From an uncultured Spirochaetales bacterium (GTDB taxonomy: Bacteria > Spirochaetota > Spirochaetia > Sphaerochaetales > Sphaerochaetaceae), in assembly GCA_934247875.1 (NCBI GenBank), contig CAKQJZ010000017.1, positions 1 to 29,743 on the forward strand: 29,743 nucleotides of DNA. The letters run 5' to 3'. The translations under genes and the position numbers were made by a program. Positions 15,352 to 22,846 of the stretch are shown piece after piece. The stretch's first letter is position 1. Every line of letters starts with the position of its first letter. The notes under the pieces are model-generated. The model saw only the letters and a program-made list of their open reading frames with translations, was not told the origin of the DNA and did no database searches.

Positions 15352-15873
15352 ATGGATAGCACAGAATTATCGATTAACTTCAATGTTGGAGATACTGTTG
15401 TCTACCCTCTCCGCGGCGTTGGAGAGATAGCTAACATTGAGACAAGAAACGCATTAGAGTACTTAAGAATCCATCTTTCGGACTCCGATATGGATATTCT
15501 TCTGCCCCTCCATAAAGCAAATAATCTAGGACTCAGGCACCTAGCAACTAAAGCTGAAGCAAATGAAGCGATACATTCGCTTAGCAAAGCTACAAGATAC
15601 AATGCTTCAGCGGACTGGAAGGAGCGGCTACAAGAGAATCAGGAGCTTGTCAAAGAGGGCTCATTGAAGAGCGTTGCATATGTTGTCAATACGCTCTATC
15701 ATCGCTCGAAGGTCAAAGAGCTGCCAGCGCTTGAGAAAAGATTATATGATTCTGCTCTCTCTATGCTTGTAGATGAGGCCGCTTCTGTGTTAGGACTCTC
15801 TTTAGAGGAGATGAAAAGGCAGATATTCTCTGTCTTAGAACCAAAATGCACCGAATTCCAACTTTTGCACTAA
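15352..15873 (+). CDS. carD: CarD/CdnL-type transcription factor
   Basis: This 173-aa protein begins with the CarD_CdnL_TRCF domain (residues 9-66): FNVGDTVVYPLRGVGEI and a second strand pair ending DILLPLHKANNLGLRHL. A helical C-terminal half follows, with NTLYHRSKVKELPALEKRLYDSALSMLVDE, the pattern that contacts promoter DNA in CarD. The protein binds the RNA polymerase beta subunit and stabilises open complexes, especially at rRNA promoters. Its 3' end overlaps ispD by 28 nt, so growth control and isoprenoid synthesis are co-transcribed here. The transcript is probably leaderless. Confidence 0.9.
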   Translation: MDSTELSINFNVGDTVVYPLRGVGEIANIETRNALEYLRIHLSDSDMDILLPLHKANNLGLRHLATKAEANEAIHSLSKATRYNASADWKERLQENQELVKEGSLKSVAYVVNTLYHRSKVKELPALEKRLYDSALSMLVDEAASVLGLSLEEMKRQIFSVLEPKCTEFQLLH

Positions 15874-16646
15874 TAATCACAGCAGCAGGCAAATCTGAAA
15901 GATTCAATAAGAACAGAGATATAAGCGTTAAAAAGGAATATTTGAAGATAGATGGTCACACTGTGCTATATAGAGCAACAGAGCCATTCTATGAGTTTCC
16001 TTCCCTATCTGCTGTTGTTGTAACAACACCTGAAGGCTCAGAAGATGAGACAGCTGTAGCACTAGAAGACCTTGCATCATTCAATAGCATTCCGCTATTG
16101 ATCACATCTGGCGGAAGCACAAGAACAGAGAGTGTTAAGAAAGCTCTTGAGCATCTTAAAGCTCTGCCTTTCTCTTTTGAATATATAATGATCCATGATG
16201 GAGCAAGACCTTATATAACACCAGATGAGATTATCAGGACACTTGCTTCTGCAACTGTTGCAGGAGGCGCTGCACCTGCTCGTCGCGTCACAGATGCTGT
16301 TAAGCGTTTAGGGTCTGATGGCTTCATAACAGATAGTGTTGATAGATCTGATCTCATCAGAGTACAGACTCCTCAGGTATTCAAAGCTGATGAGCTATAT
16401 AGCGCATATGAGGCAATAACAGCTGAAGACTCTTTTGCAGATGATATCGAAGTCTTTATGAATGCTGGCTTTAAATGCACTGTTACACAAGGCTTAGAGA
16501 GCAATAAGAAGATTACATATCTTGAAGATATAGAAGATGCTGAGAAGCAAATCGAAGAATATGTAAAAGCACGTAAAGAAGGCAGAAAAAGCCGTGAAGC
16601 TGTAAGAAGAATGCATGAACTGATGGCAAAGGGAGACGAAGAGTGA
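15846..16646 (+). CDS. ispD: 2-C-methyl-D-erythritol 4-phosphate cytidylyltransferase
   Basis: This 266-aa enzyme transfers CMP to MEP in the third step of the MEP isoprenoid pathway. Visible motifs are the CTP-binding loop ITAAGKSERF (11-20), HDGARP, PARRVTDAVKR, RSDLIRVQTPQVFK and FADDIEVF. The AAGxG glycine is Ser17 here. It is about 30 residues longer than usual because of a charged C-terminal helix (EEYVKARKEGRKSREAVRR). The only good start is the ATG inside carD, giving a 28-nt overlap, so translation is likely coupled. The end overlaps ispF by 4 nt. Confidence 0.9.
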   Translation: MHRIPTFALIITAAGKSERFNKNRDISVKKEYLKIDGHTVLYRATEPFYEFPSLSAVVVTTPEGSEDETAVALEDLASFNSIPLLITSGGSTRTESVKKALEHLKALPFSFEYIMIHDGARPYITPDEIIRTLASATVAGGAAPARRVTDAVKRLGSDGFITDSVDRSDLIRVQTPQVFKADELYSAYEAITAEDSFADDIEVFMNAGFKCTVTQGLESNKKITYLEDIEDAEKQIEEYVKARKEGRKSREAVRRMHELMAKGDEE

Positions 16647-17101
16647 GAATCGGCTTTGGCAATGATATCCATCGCTTAGCAGAAGGCCGCGCACTAATGC
16701 TTGGCGGCATTGCTATCCCATCTAAAAAGGGTGAAATTGCACACTCAGATGGAGATGTGCTCTTGCATGCGCTAATTGATGCGCTCTTAGGTGCTAAAGC
16801 ACTAGGCGACATAGGTGCGCTCTTTCCACCAAGTGATGCTAAATACAAAGACGCTGACTCAAAAGAGCTTCTTAAGAAAGTCTTAGAGCTGACTAAGCCT
16901 GAAATAATCAATATCGACGCAACTATAACGCTAGAAGCGCCAAAACTCAGAGGCTATATAGATAGCATCAGAGAATCTCTCTCAGAACTTCTATCCATTG
17001 ACGTATCAAGAGTATCAATAAAAGCCAAGACCAATGAGGGCCTTGGCGAAATTGGATCTGGCGCTGCTATCAAAGCAGAATGCATCATACTTATTGGTTA
17101 A
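16643..17101 (+). CDS. ispF: 2-C-methyl-D-erythritol 2,4-cyclodiphosphate synthase
   Basis: This 152-aa enzyme cyclises CDP-ME-2-phosphate in the MEP pathway. The zinc ligands Asp8, His10 and His42 are at their canonical positions (GFGNDIH and HSDGDVLLHA), followed by DIGALFPPSDAKYK and KAKTNEGLGEIG. The start is a GTG at 16643 with GGGAG upstream; it overlaps the ispD stop. The intervening enzyme IspE is not encoded in this window. The gene ends at a bidirectional hairpin. Confidence 0.95.
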   Translation: MRIGFGNDIHRLAEGRALMLGGIAIPSKKGEIAHSDGDVLLHALIDALLGAKALGDIGALFPPSDAKYKDADSKELLKKVLELTKPEIINIDATITLEAPKLRGYIDSIRESLSELLSIDVSRVSIKAKTNEGLGEIGSGAAIKAECIILIG

Positions 17102-17102
17102 A

Positions 17103-17124
17103 AGAGCTGGGCGCACCCAGCTCT
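17103..17124. terminator. Bidirectional hairpin between ispF and the convergent ATPase gene
   Basis: A perfect 9-bp stem AGAGCTGGG / CCCAGCTCT with loop CGCA (17112-17115). On the minus strand it is followed by TTTT, so it is a good terminator for the gene ending at 17133. On the plus strand the T-tract is missing and termination would be weaker. Confidence 0.8.
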
Positions 17125-17132
17125 ATAGATCA

Positions 17133-17843
17133 TCAGCTATGAGAAATAAGCATTGTTTTTGGATCCAGTGCAACCTTAAGAGGCTTTGGAACATTCTCAT
17201 GATGAGCTCTTACAACAGTCATCATTACCTTATCAATCTTTTCTTCATATTTCAAAGCTACTAATACATCAATATCATCATAGTATTTGAGAAGTGTATC
17301 AGGAACTCCAAACTCATCATATTTAACATCTGGCTTAACAGGAGATACTGAGAACCATACTTCGATATTCATCTTCTTAGCAAAGTCCTTGATCTTAACA
17401 ATATCTTCATCGCTAGCTACTGTAAGCTTATATCCATCAAATAGAACTGCATCTGCTTTGAATGAGCCCTGATTGATCAGAGACTCAAGAGAAGAGAGAA
17501 CCTTATCGATTGGAACCTGCTCCTGAGAGAAGTTCATAACTACACGATTAGCCAGAATCGAGTTATAAACTGTTGTAGCATCGTCGAGTGACTGAATCTC
17601 TGCAATCTCTCTGAATACTTCTTTATACCAGTTAATTACATGTTCTACGTTACCTGAGAAAGAGACATGAATTACATTTTCACCTTTGAATAATTTGTCA
17701 GTTGCGAGGTGTACCAAGCAAGCTGTCTTACCAACTCCATGTCTAGATACGATTACTCCGAGATTACCCTTACCTAGTCCGCCATTGATTGCATCCTCAA
17801 ATACGCGAAGTGGGCTAATGCTGTTTAGCTGCTGAATGTCCAT
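17133..17843 (-). CDS. RecA/KaiC-like P-loop protein of unknown function
   Basis: The 236-aa protein has a Walker A motif (SRHGVGKT, 33-40) after a GGLGKGNLGVIV strand, and a probable Walker B strand (ADAVLFDGYK). It ends with a KIDKVMMTVVRAHHENVPKPLKVALDP stretch like the last strands of RecA-fold ATPases. It resembles KaiC/DnaB-type single-domain ATPases and has no DNA-binding extension that I can see. I cannot name a pathway. It has its own promoter (perfect extended -10) and a GGAGGT ribosome binding site, so it is expressed independently of the upstream genes. Confidence 0.65.
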   Translation of the reverse strand: MDIQQLNSISPLRVFEDAINGGLGKGNLGVIVSRHGVGKTACLVHLATDKLFKGENVIHVSFSGNVEHVINWYKEVFREIAEIQSLDDATTVYNSILANRVVMNFSQEQVPIDKVLSSLESLINQGSFKADAVLFDGYKLTVASDEDIVKIKDFAKKMNIEVWFSVSPVKPDVKYDEFGVPDTLLKYYDDIDVLVALKYEEKIDKVMMTVVRAHHENVPKPLKVALDPKTMLISHS

Positions 17844-17880
17844 TTTACTTTACCTCCATTCGTGATCTATCTATAACGTA

Positions 17881-17886
17881 ATTATA
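17881..17886 (-). promoter_or_regulatory. Extended -10 promoter of the P-loop ATPase gene
   Basis: On the minus strand TGTTATAAT gives a TG extension plus a perfect TATAAT (17886-17881). The start site should be near 17874, with a leader of about 30 nt that carries GGAGGT. The -35 (CTTTAA at 17 nt) is poor, as often with extended -10 promoters. Confidence 0.65.
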
Positions 17887-17916
17887 ACAGATAGAAATCG
17901 GAATTAAAGAAGTATT

Positions 17917-18048
17917 TTACATTTCTGAGGAATGTGTTTGGATGAATGAAAGATAGACTCTTTCACTCATTTTGTGCTCTTCAGTGATGGCACCTACTGA
18001 GTAGCCAAATGCGCTTAAATCTTTGATCAAGTTCTCTGATACTGCCTT
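17917..18048 (-). other. 43-codon in-frame open continuation after the amber stop of the 97-aa gene
   Basis: Directly after the TAG at 18051-18049 the same frame stays open for 43 codons and ends at TAA (17919-17917). The translation is protein-like, with segments such as NLIKDLSAFGYSVGAI and KMSERVYLSFIQ. No ATG or ribosome binding site starts it independently near its beginning. It is either the lost C-terminus of the upstream gene, a readthrough extension, or chance. Confidence 0.45.
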
Positions 18049-18342
18049 CTAAACTTCGCTTACAGTGCTTTTGCGTCTTAAATTGTCTAGTAAAACTCTA
18101 TTAAGCCTTATCGCTTTAAGCACTTCGCCATTCTCACCTTTCAACGCAGCCTCATATGACAAGATCTCATAAAGCAAAGCATTGTCATTTTCATATGAAT
18201 ACAAGAAGAGCTTATCTAATGCCTTTGAAGCAGCATCAAGCTTGCCTCTCTCATATAGTGCGCAGAAATCTGATAAAAGCTTATTAAGCTCTGACTCTCT
18301 TTTAATAACCTCAACTCTTACTATCCTATGTTTTCTATTCAT
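18049..18342 (-). CDS. Small helical protein of unknown function, possibly truncated by TAG
   Basis: The 97-aa product starts at an ATG preceded by GAGGAG at the right distance, so translation is well supported. It is basic at first (MNRKHRIVRVEVIKRES) and then helical with a TPR-like look (ALYERGKLDAASKALDKLF, LLYEILSYEAALKGENGEVLKAIRLNRVLL). No family is recognised. The stop is TAG, and the same frame continues open for 43 more codons, which raises the possibility of a recent nonsense mutation or readthrough. It lies just after the fusA terminator in the same direction. Confidence 0.6.
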   Translation of the reverse strand: MNRKHRIVRVEVIKRESELNKLLSDFCALYERGKLDAASKALDKLFLYSYENDNALLYEILSYEAALKGENGEVLKAIRLNRVLLDNLRRKSTVSEV

Positions 18343-18380
18343 ATCTTCTCCTCACTATTTTTATTAGCCCGGGAAATGAG

Positions 18381-18424
18381 AAAACAAAAAAAGCTGCAAA
18401 GTCTTTTTTTCGACAATGCAGCTT
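18381..18424 (-). terminator. Intrinsic terminator of fusA
   Basis: On the minus strand AAGCTGCA (18424-18417) pairs with TGCAGCTT (18398-18391), and an inner GTC/GAC extends the stem past two mismatches. A T-rich tract (18390-18381) follows. It lies just after the fusA stop. Confidence 0.85.
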
Positions 18425-18446
18425 ATATAAGTAATTCAACTTATGA

Positions 18447-20570
18447 TTATTTTGAAGCTTCTTTCTTTTTCTTCTCTTCGTAAGCTTTCTTGAGCTCTTC
18501 AGCAACAGACTGTGGAACTCTGCCATACTTGGAAACTTCCATAGTGAACTCTGCCTTACCCTGAGTAAGAGATCTTAGAACTGTTGAATAACCGAACATC
18601 TCTGAAAGTGGAACTTCAGCAATAACTGTACACTGGTTGTTATCTTCTGTTGAAGAAACAATCATACCTCTTCTCTGGTTGATTGAACCGAAGATGTTAC
18701 CCTGGAACTCACTTGGACCTTCAACTTCAACCTTCATGATAGGCTCGAGAATTACTGGCTTTGCCTTCTCATAAGCCTCTCTGAATGCACCAAGAGCAGC
18801 AGTCTGGAATGCCATATCAGAAGAGTCAACTGGGTGCCATGCACCATCGTTAACAACACACTTAACACCGATTACTGGGAAGCCAATCTGAGTACCCTTC
18901 TTGATAGCTGTCTGGAAGCCCTTATCACAAGATGGGATGTACTCTGTAGGAATAGCACCACCCTTAACTTCATCGATGAACTCATAGTCTTTAGCTGGCT
19001 CATCATCAGATGCAGCAACTGTTGGCTCAATGTAGCCTGCAACACGTGCATACTGACCAGAACCACCTGTCTGCTTCTTATGTGTGTAGTTGAAATCTGC
19101 GCGCTGTGAAATAGCCTCTCTATAAGCTACTTCAGGCTTACCAACTTCAACCTCAGCCTTATACTCTCTCTTCATTCTCTCGATATATACATCGAGGTGA
19201 AGCTCGCCCATTCCCTTGATGATTGTCTGGTTAGACTCTGGATCAACATATGTCTGGAATGTTGGGTCTTCCTTTGTGAATCTGTTGAGAGCCTTAGCCA
19301 TGTTATCAGCAGCCTTCTTATCTACTGGCTTGATAGCAAGTGAGATAACAGGAGATGGAACATACATACTTGTCATTGAGTAGTTGAGGCTTGGATCACA
19401 GAATGTATCACCTGATGCACAGTCAATACCGAATAGTGCTGCAATCTCACCACATCCACACTCTGAGATATCTTCCATTGTTGAAGCGTGCATCTTTACA
19501 AGTCTACCAACGTTGAACTTCTTTCTTGTTCTTGTGTTGTAGAGAGTATCACCCTTCTTGATCTTTCCCTGATATACACGGATATAAGTAAGCTGACCAT
19601 ACTGACCATCTTCAAGCTTGAAAGCAAGAATAACTGGAGGAAGATCCTCTTCTGACTTTAGAATAACCTCTGCCTCGTTGTTATCAAGGTCAAGTGCCTT
19701 GTTTACAACTTCAGTTGGGTTTGGAAGGTAATCTACAACAGCATCAAGCAGTGGCTGAATACCCTTGTTCTTATATGCAGAACCCATGAATACAGGGCAA
19801 AGCTCTAGAGCAATAGTAGATCTTCTTACGCACTCTTTAATAAGCTCAACTGATGGCTCCTCTTCCATAAGGAGAGTCTCCATAAGCTCATCGTTGCCTG
19901 TGCACATAGAAACAGAGTCAAGCATTTCAGCTCTCTTAGCTTTAGCTTCTTCAAGAAGATCAGCAGGAATCTCTGCATATCTTGCGCCGTCTCCGTTAGG
20001 ACCGTCGTCGAAGTAAATAGCCTTCATCTCTACAAGGTCAACAACACCCTCAAGCTTATCCTCAAGTCCAATTGGGATTTCCATAAGTACAGCATTAAGA
20101 CCAAGCTTCTCAATAAGCTGGTTCTTAACTCTATAAGGGTTAGCACCTGTTCTATCGCACTTGTTTACGAAAGCGATACGTGGAACATGGTATCTCTTCA
20201 TCTGTCTGTCTACTGTGATTGACTGAGACTGAACGCCGCCAACAGAGCAAAGAACGAGAATAGCTCCATCAAGTACACGTAGTGATCTCTCTACCTCGAT
20301 TGTGAAGTCTACGTGCCCCGGAGTATCGATAATATTAATCTCGTGGCCCTTCCAGTTTACGTTAGTAGCAGCAGAAGCAATTGTGATTCCTCTTTCTCTC
20401 TCGAGCTCCATGGAGTCCATGGTTGCACCAACACCATCTTTACCACGTACATCGTGGAACTGGTGAATCTTGTTGCTGTAATACAGGATACGCTCAGAGA
20501 GTGTAGTTTTACCAGAATCGATATGTGCGCTGATTCCGATGTTTCTCATACCCAGAAGATCATTGATCAT
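18447..20570 (-). CDS. fusA: Elongation factor G (mitochondrial EF-G1/spdEFG1-like)
   Basis: This 707-aa GTPase has G1 AHIDSGKT (15-22), switch II DTPGH (82-86) and G4 NKCD (136-139), then the usual EF-G domains II-V ending with EVSKYGRVPQSVAEEL. The segments VRGKDGVGATMDSMELERERGITI and LCSVGGVQSQSITVDRQMKRY are typical of mitochondrial EF-G1 and the spdEFG1 group, not of E. coli EF-G. In that group one paralogue performs translocation and a second (EFG2) performs ribosome recycling; this sequence fits the translocase. The gene stands alone, away from rpsL/rpsG/tuf. GAGG lies 11 bases before the ATG, which is rather far. It has its own promoter, leader palindrome and terminator. Confidence 0.95.
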   Translation of the reverse strand: MINDLLGMRNIGISAHIDSGKTTLSERILYYSNKIHQFHDVRGKDGVGATMDSMELERERGITIASAATNVNWKGHEINIIDTPGHVDFTIEVERSLRVLDGAILVLCSVGGVQSQSITVDRQMKRYHVPRIAFVNKCDRTGANPYRVKNQLIEKLGLNAVLMEIPIGLEDKLEGVVDLVEMKAIYFDDGPNGDGARYAEIPADLLEEAKAKRAEMLDSVSMCTGNDELMETLLMEEEPSVELIKECVRRSTIALELCPVFMGSAYKNKGIQPLLDAVVDYLPNPTEVVNKALDLDNNEAEVILKSEEDLPPVILAFKLEDGQYGQLTYIRVYQGKIKKGDTLYNTRTRKKFNVGRLVKMHASTMEDISECGCGEIAALFGIDCASGDTFCDPSLNYSMTSMYVPSPVISLAIKPVDKKAADNMAKALNRFTKEDPTFQTYVDPESNQTIIKGMGELHLDVYIERMKREYKAEVEVGKPEVAYREAISQRADFNYTHKKQTGGSGQYARVAGYIEPTVAASDDEPAKDYEFIDEVKGGAIPTEYIPSCDKGFQTAIKKGTQIGFPVIGVKCVVNDGAWHPVDSSDMAFQTAALGAFREAYEKAKPVILEPIMKVEVEGPSEFQGNIFGSINQRRGMIVSSTEDNNQCTVIAEVPLSEMFGYSTVLRSLTQGKAEFTMEVSKYGRVPQSVAEELKKAYEEKKKKEASK

Positions 20571-20640
20571 AGTCTTTTTTTCCTCGTTGCAAAGTTTTTA
20601 TAGCCTTCAGGATTAACCTGAATTAATTCAATTTGAATAA

Positions 20641-20655
20641 GTGACATTTTGTCAC
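20641..20655. promoter_or_regulatory. Palindrome GTGACATTTTGTCAC at the 5' end of the fusA leader
   Basis: A perfect 6-bp inverted repeat with a 3-nt centre. With the predicted fusA start near 20657 it occupies about +2 to +16, so it could be an operator or a 5'-end hairpin. Confidence 0.5.
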
Positions 20656-20663
20656 CGAATAGC

Positions 20664-20693
20664 ATACTATCTGATTTTTATGACTTTGTTCAA
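20664..20693 (-). promoter_or_regulatory. Candidate promoter of fusA
   Basis: On the minus strand TTGAAC (20693-20688), an 18-nt spacer and TAGTAT (20669-20664). Both boxes match 4 of 6. The leader to the ATG is about 85 nt. Confidence 0.5.
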
Positions 20694-20770
20694 GTATTTT
20701 CTTGAAAAACCGTTAATTAACTACTATTTGTTTTATAAATATCTGTCTTTCGAAGAGTGTAAAATAATGT

Positions 20771-20776
20771 TAACAT
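20771..20776 (+). promoter_or_regulatory. -10-like box TAACAT for leaderless HIT gene
   Basis: TAACAT, then six bases (GAACCT), then ATG at 20783. No Shine-Dalgarno sequence. Another -10-like hexamer, TAAAAT at 20760-20765, would give a leader of about 11 nt instead. Confidence 0.45.
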
Positions 20777-20782
20777 GAACCT

Positions 20783-21184
20783 ATGGCAACACTATTTGAA
20801 ATGATAATTGATGGTAAGATTCCATCTACAAAACTTTATGAAGATGAGCTATGCATAGTCATACTCGATATAAATCCAATCTCAAAAGGCCATGCTCTGG
20901 TTATTTCCAAAAAGCCTTATGAGACATTCACAGCAGTTCCAAAAGCAACGCTGGACCACATGATGGAGATAGCACGCAGAGTCGATGAGAAGCAGAGAGA
21001 AGTTCTCAAAGCAGATGGAACTAATATCATGATCAACAACTCTCCAGCCTCTGGACAGGAGATTCCACATCTCCATATCCACGTTATTCCTAGAAAAGCA
21101 GGAGATGGAAAAACACCTGTTTTCAAAAAGGATAGCTACGAAGAGGGAGAAATCTCAAAGTATGGAGAGCTTTTGTCTTTATGA
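20783..21184 (+). CDS. HIT-family nucleotide hydrolase/transferase
   Basis: This 133-aa protein has the histidine triad H96-L-H98-I-H100 in PHLHIHVIPR, plus the usual LDINPISKGHALVISKK. It belongs to the Hint/HinT branch, whose members hydrolyse AMP-lysine or AMP-amine compounds; the natural substrate is unknown. It is divergent from fusA. Its TGA overlaps the ATG of the following lipoprotein gene (ATGA). Confidence 0.9.
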   Translation: MATLFEMIIDGKIPSTKLYEDELCIVILDINPISKGHALVISKKPYETFTAVPKATLDHMMEIARRVDEKQREVLKADGTNIMINNSPASGQEIPHLHIHVIPRKAGDGKTPVFKKDSYEEGEISKYGELLSL

Positions 21185-22257
21185 GAAAATTAGTGCTCTC
21201 TCTCTTATCTATATTATTAATATGCTCATGCGCGACATATACTGTCCAACAAGGACGAGATAGCATCCACGTTCCTGTCTCTTCAGATTTAGCTGAGACA
21301 CGTTATAGCGTTTTGAAAGAAAGAGAAGATTTAGCGCTAGAGGCCAAACTTGCAGTCGCTAGAGAGAAAGAGAGACGAGAAGCTGAGCGAAAAGCTGCAG
21401 AAGAAGCGAAAGCAAAAGCAGAAGCCGAGAGACAGAAAGCGATGGATGTGAATAACTACCCAGAAGATCTCTCTTCTCTTTCATATCCTCATATCTACTC
21501 ACCTCTGAAATCCAACCAGCTTAAAGCGGATGAGAGCATAGTCACACTGAGTGCGATGTTCATTCCACTTGGGAACGCAGAGCTCTCTCAGGAGAATATC
21601 GAAGCTGTAGCAGCTAAAGTCCATGACATCAATCCAGATTTAGTAGCGCTTACTGGTTCTGCTCTCAATCAAGTAAGCTTCGCAAAATCATATGGATGCG
21701 ACAGTGCAACACTTCTAAATGGCACTGTCATATATAGTGCGAAACTCAATAAAGCAGATGAAAACATCATCAACTTGCAAGTAACTGAGAAGAAGAATCT
21801 CGATATCACAATACTTGATTATTCTACAGAATTTCCTTGGACAAAGGATGATGTGAGTGCATGGCTTAAAGCTGTGAAAAGCAATGAGAATGAAGTAATG
21901 AATGATGCACTAGATAAGCTCTCACCTATTTCTGGCAAAGCCCTGCTCTTCTTATCATCAGAGGCTCCATCTACAACAGACTGGACTACTATCACAGATT
22001 ACTTCTATAGAAGCCTCACATCTTTCTCACTCTCAGATGCACTTTCAGCAAGATGGCAGGATGTATATAGAGCAACTCACTTCAGCGCAGAGCTTGACCC
22101 AGGCATTACAAGACGCAGCTACGAAGTCTTTGAACGCTTAGACTTCATCTATTCACTCTCTTTAATGCCACTGGAGAGCAAGACAGTACCACTTTCTGGG
22201 CTTACAGAAGAGACAGGCAACATTGCGCTATTTGCCACTTTGGTGATTCCTGATTAA
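21181..22257 (+). CDS. Lipoprotein with coiled-coil stalk and possible EEP-like domain
   Basis: The 358-aa protein has a lipoprotein signal ending ICSC (Cys17). A strongly helical Ala/Glu/Lys-rich segment follows (about 48-88, with EAERKAAEEAKAKAEAERQK). The C-terminal domain has the order of an endonuclease/exonuclease/phosphatase fold: IVTLSAMFIPLG, then NIEAVAAKVHDINPDLVALTG, then LLNGTVIYSAKL, and a last strand IALFATLVIP. The catalytic acids and the SDH motif of active EEP enzymes are not evident, so enzymatic activity is doubtful. The fold assignment is my inference from pattern. It is coupled to the HIT gene by a 4-nt overlap and precedes trxA by 19 nt. Confidence 0.6.
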   Translation: MRKLVLSLLSILLICSCATYTVQQGRDSIHVPVSSDLAETRYSVLKEREDLALEAKLAVAREKERREAERKAAEEAKAKAEAERQKAMDVNNYPEDLSSLSYPHIYSPLKSNQLKADESIVTLSAMFIPLGNAELSQENIEAVAAKVHDINPDLVALTGSALNQVSFAKSYGCDSATLLNGTVIYSAKLNKADENIINLQVTEKKNLDITILDYSTEFPWTKDDVSAWLKAVKSNENEVMNDALDKLSPISGKALLFLSSEAPSTTDWTTITDYFYRSLTSFSLSDALSARWQDVYRATHFSAELDPGITRRSYEVFERLDFIYSLSLMPLESKTVPLSGLTEETGNIALFATLVIPD

Positions 22258-22276
22258 TTTATAGCAGGAGGTGTTT

Positions 22277-22585
22277 ATGATTTATCACATAACCAAAGAC
22301 AATTTCAAAAGCGAAGTTTTAGATTCAGATAAGCCTGTACTATTGGATTTCTGGGCAGCTTGGTGTGGTCCTTGCCAGATGCAAGGCAAAATCCTTGAAG
22401 CAAAAGAAGCTGCTCTCGAAGGCGCTAAGATCTGCAAATGCAATGTCGATGAGAATCCAGAGCTAGCCGAAGAATTCGGAGTACAGACAATTCCAACTCT
22501 TATTGTCTTCAAAAACGGAAAGGCAGTTACTAGAGTTTCAGGAGTAACACAGGAAGCAGGACTAAAGAGAATGCTTGATCTTTAA
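22277..22585 (+). CDS. trxA: Thioredoxin
   Basis: The ATG at 22277 is chosen because AGGAGG lies five bases upstream; an in-frame GTG two codons earlier overlaps that site. The 102-aa product has WCGPC (29-33) after LLDFWAAW, the cis-proline QTIPTL and VFKNGK. It reduces disulphides in the cytoplasm. Two extra cysteines (KICKC) precede NVDENP, and the proline that usually follows the active-site helix start (as in APILDE) is replaced in QGKILEA. It ends at a strong terminator. Confidence 0.9.
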   Translation: MIYHITKDNFKSEVLDSDKPVLLDFWAAWCGPCQMQGKILEAKEAALEGAKICKCNVDENPELAEEFGVQTIPTLIVFKNGKAVTRVSGVTQEAGLKRMLDL

Positions 22586-22591
22586 AGCTTG

Positions 22592-22619
22592 GGGCTACAT
22601 TCCGTAGCCCTGCTTTTTT
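22592..22619 (+). terminator. Intrinsic terminator of trxA
   Basis: GGGCTAC (22592-22598) pairs with GTAGCCC (22604-22610) around a 5-nt loop; TGC and six T (22614-22619) follow. The hairpin overlaps the 3' end of the convergent small membrane protein gene. Confidence 0.85.
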
Positions 22620-22810
22620 CTCTTCTCCTGTTTTTCCCTCTTGCTTTGCTTCATCAGATTAAGGACGATGAAAACTCCAAGCGATATAAGCCCAGCTATT
22701 AATACAAATCGAAGAATCACATCGATAGGTGTAGACACAATCAGAGGCTGGAACCTTACAAAAGTCAATATCGCTAATGTCGTTACTAAGAATTTCAATA
22801 GAAATACCAT
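22595..22810 (-). CDS. Small two-helix membrane protein of unknown function
   Basis: The 71-aa product has two hydrophobic segments (about 1-20, and 30-53 with VILRFVLIAGLISLGVFIVLNLM) and a very basic tail (KQSKREKQEKRKKQ). I recognise no family. No Shine-Dalgarno is seen, but TACCAT stands exactly six bases before the ATG. Its last codons and TAG lie inside the trxA terminator hairpin, so the C-terminal sequence QGYGM is in effect encoded by the terminator stem. Membrane topology and placement make it plausible as a real gene. Confidence 0.5.
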   Translation of the reverse strand: MVFLLKFLVTTLAILTFVRFQPLIVSTPIDVILRFVLIAGLISLGVFIVLNLMKQSKREKQEKRKKQGYGM

Positions 22811-22816
22811 AACTTT

Positions 22817-22822
22817 ATGGTA
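22817..22822 (-). promoter_or_regulatory. -10-like box TACCAT for the small membrane protein gene
   Basis: On the minus strand TACCAT, six bases (AAAGTT), then ATG at 22810. An inverted repeat GACAAA/TTTGTC at 22847-22866 lies 25-44 bp upstream of it. Confidence 0.4.
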
Positions 22823-22846
22823 AATCGATAAACTAAGAGTTATATA

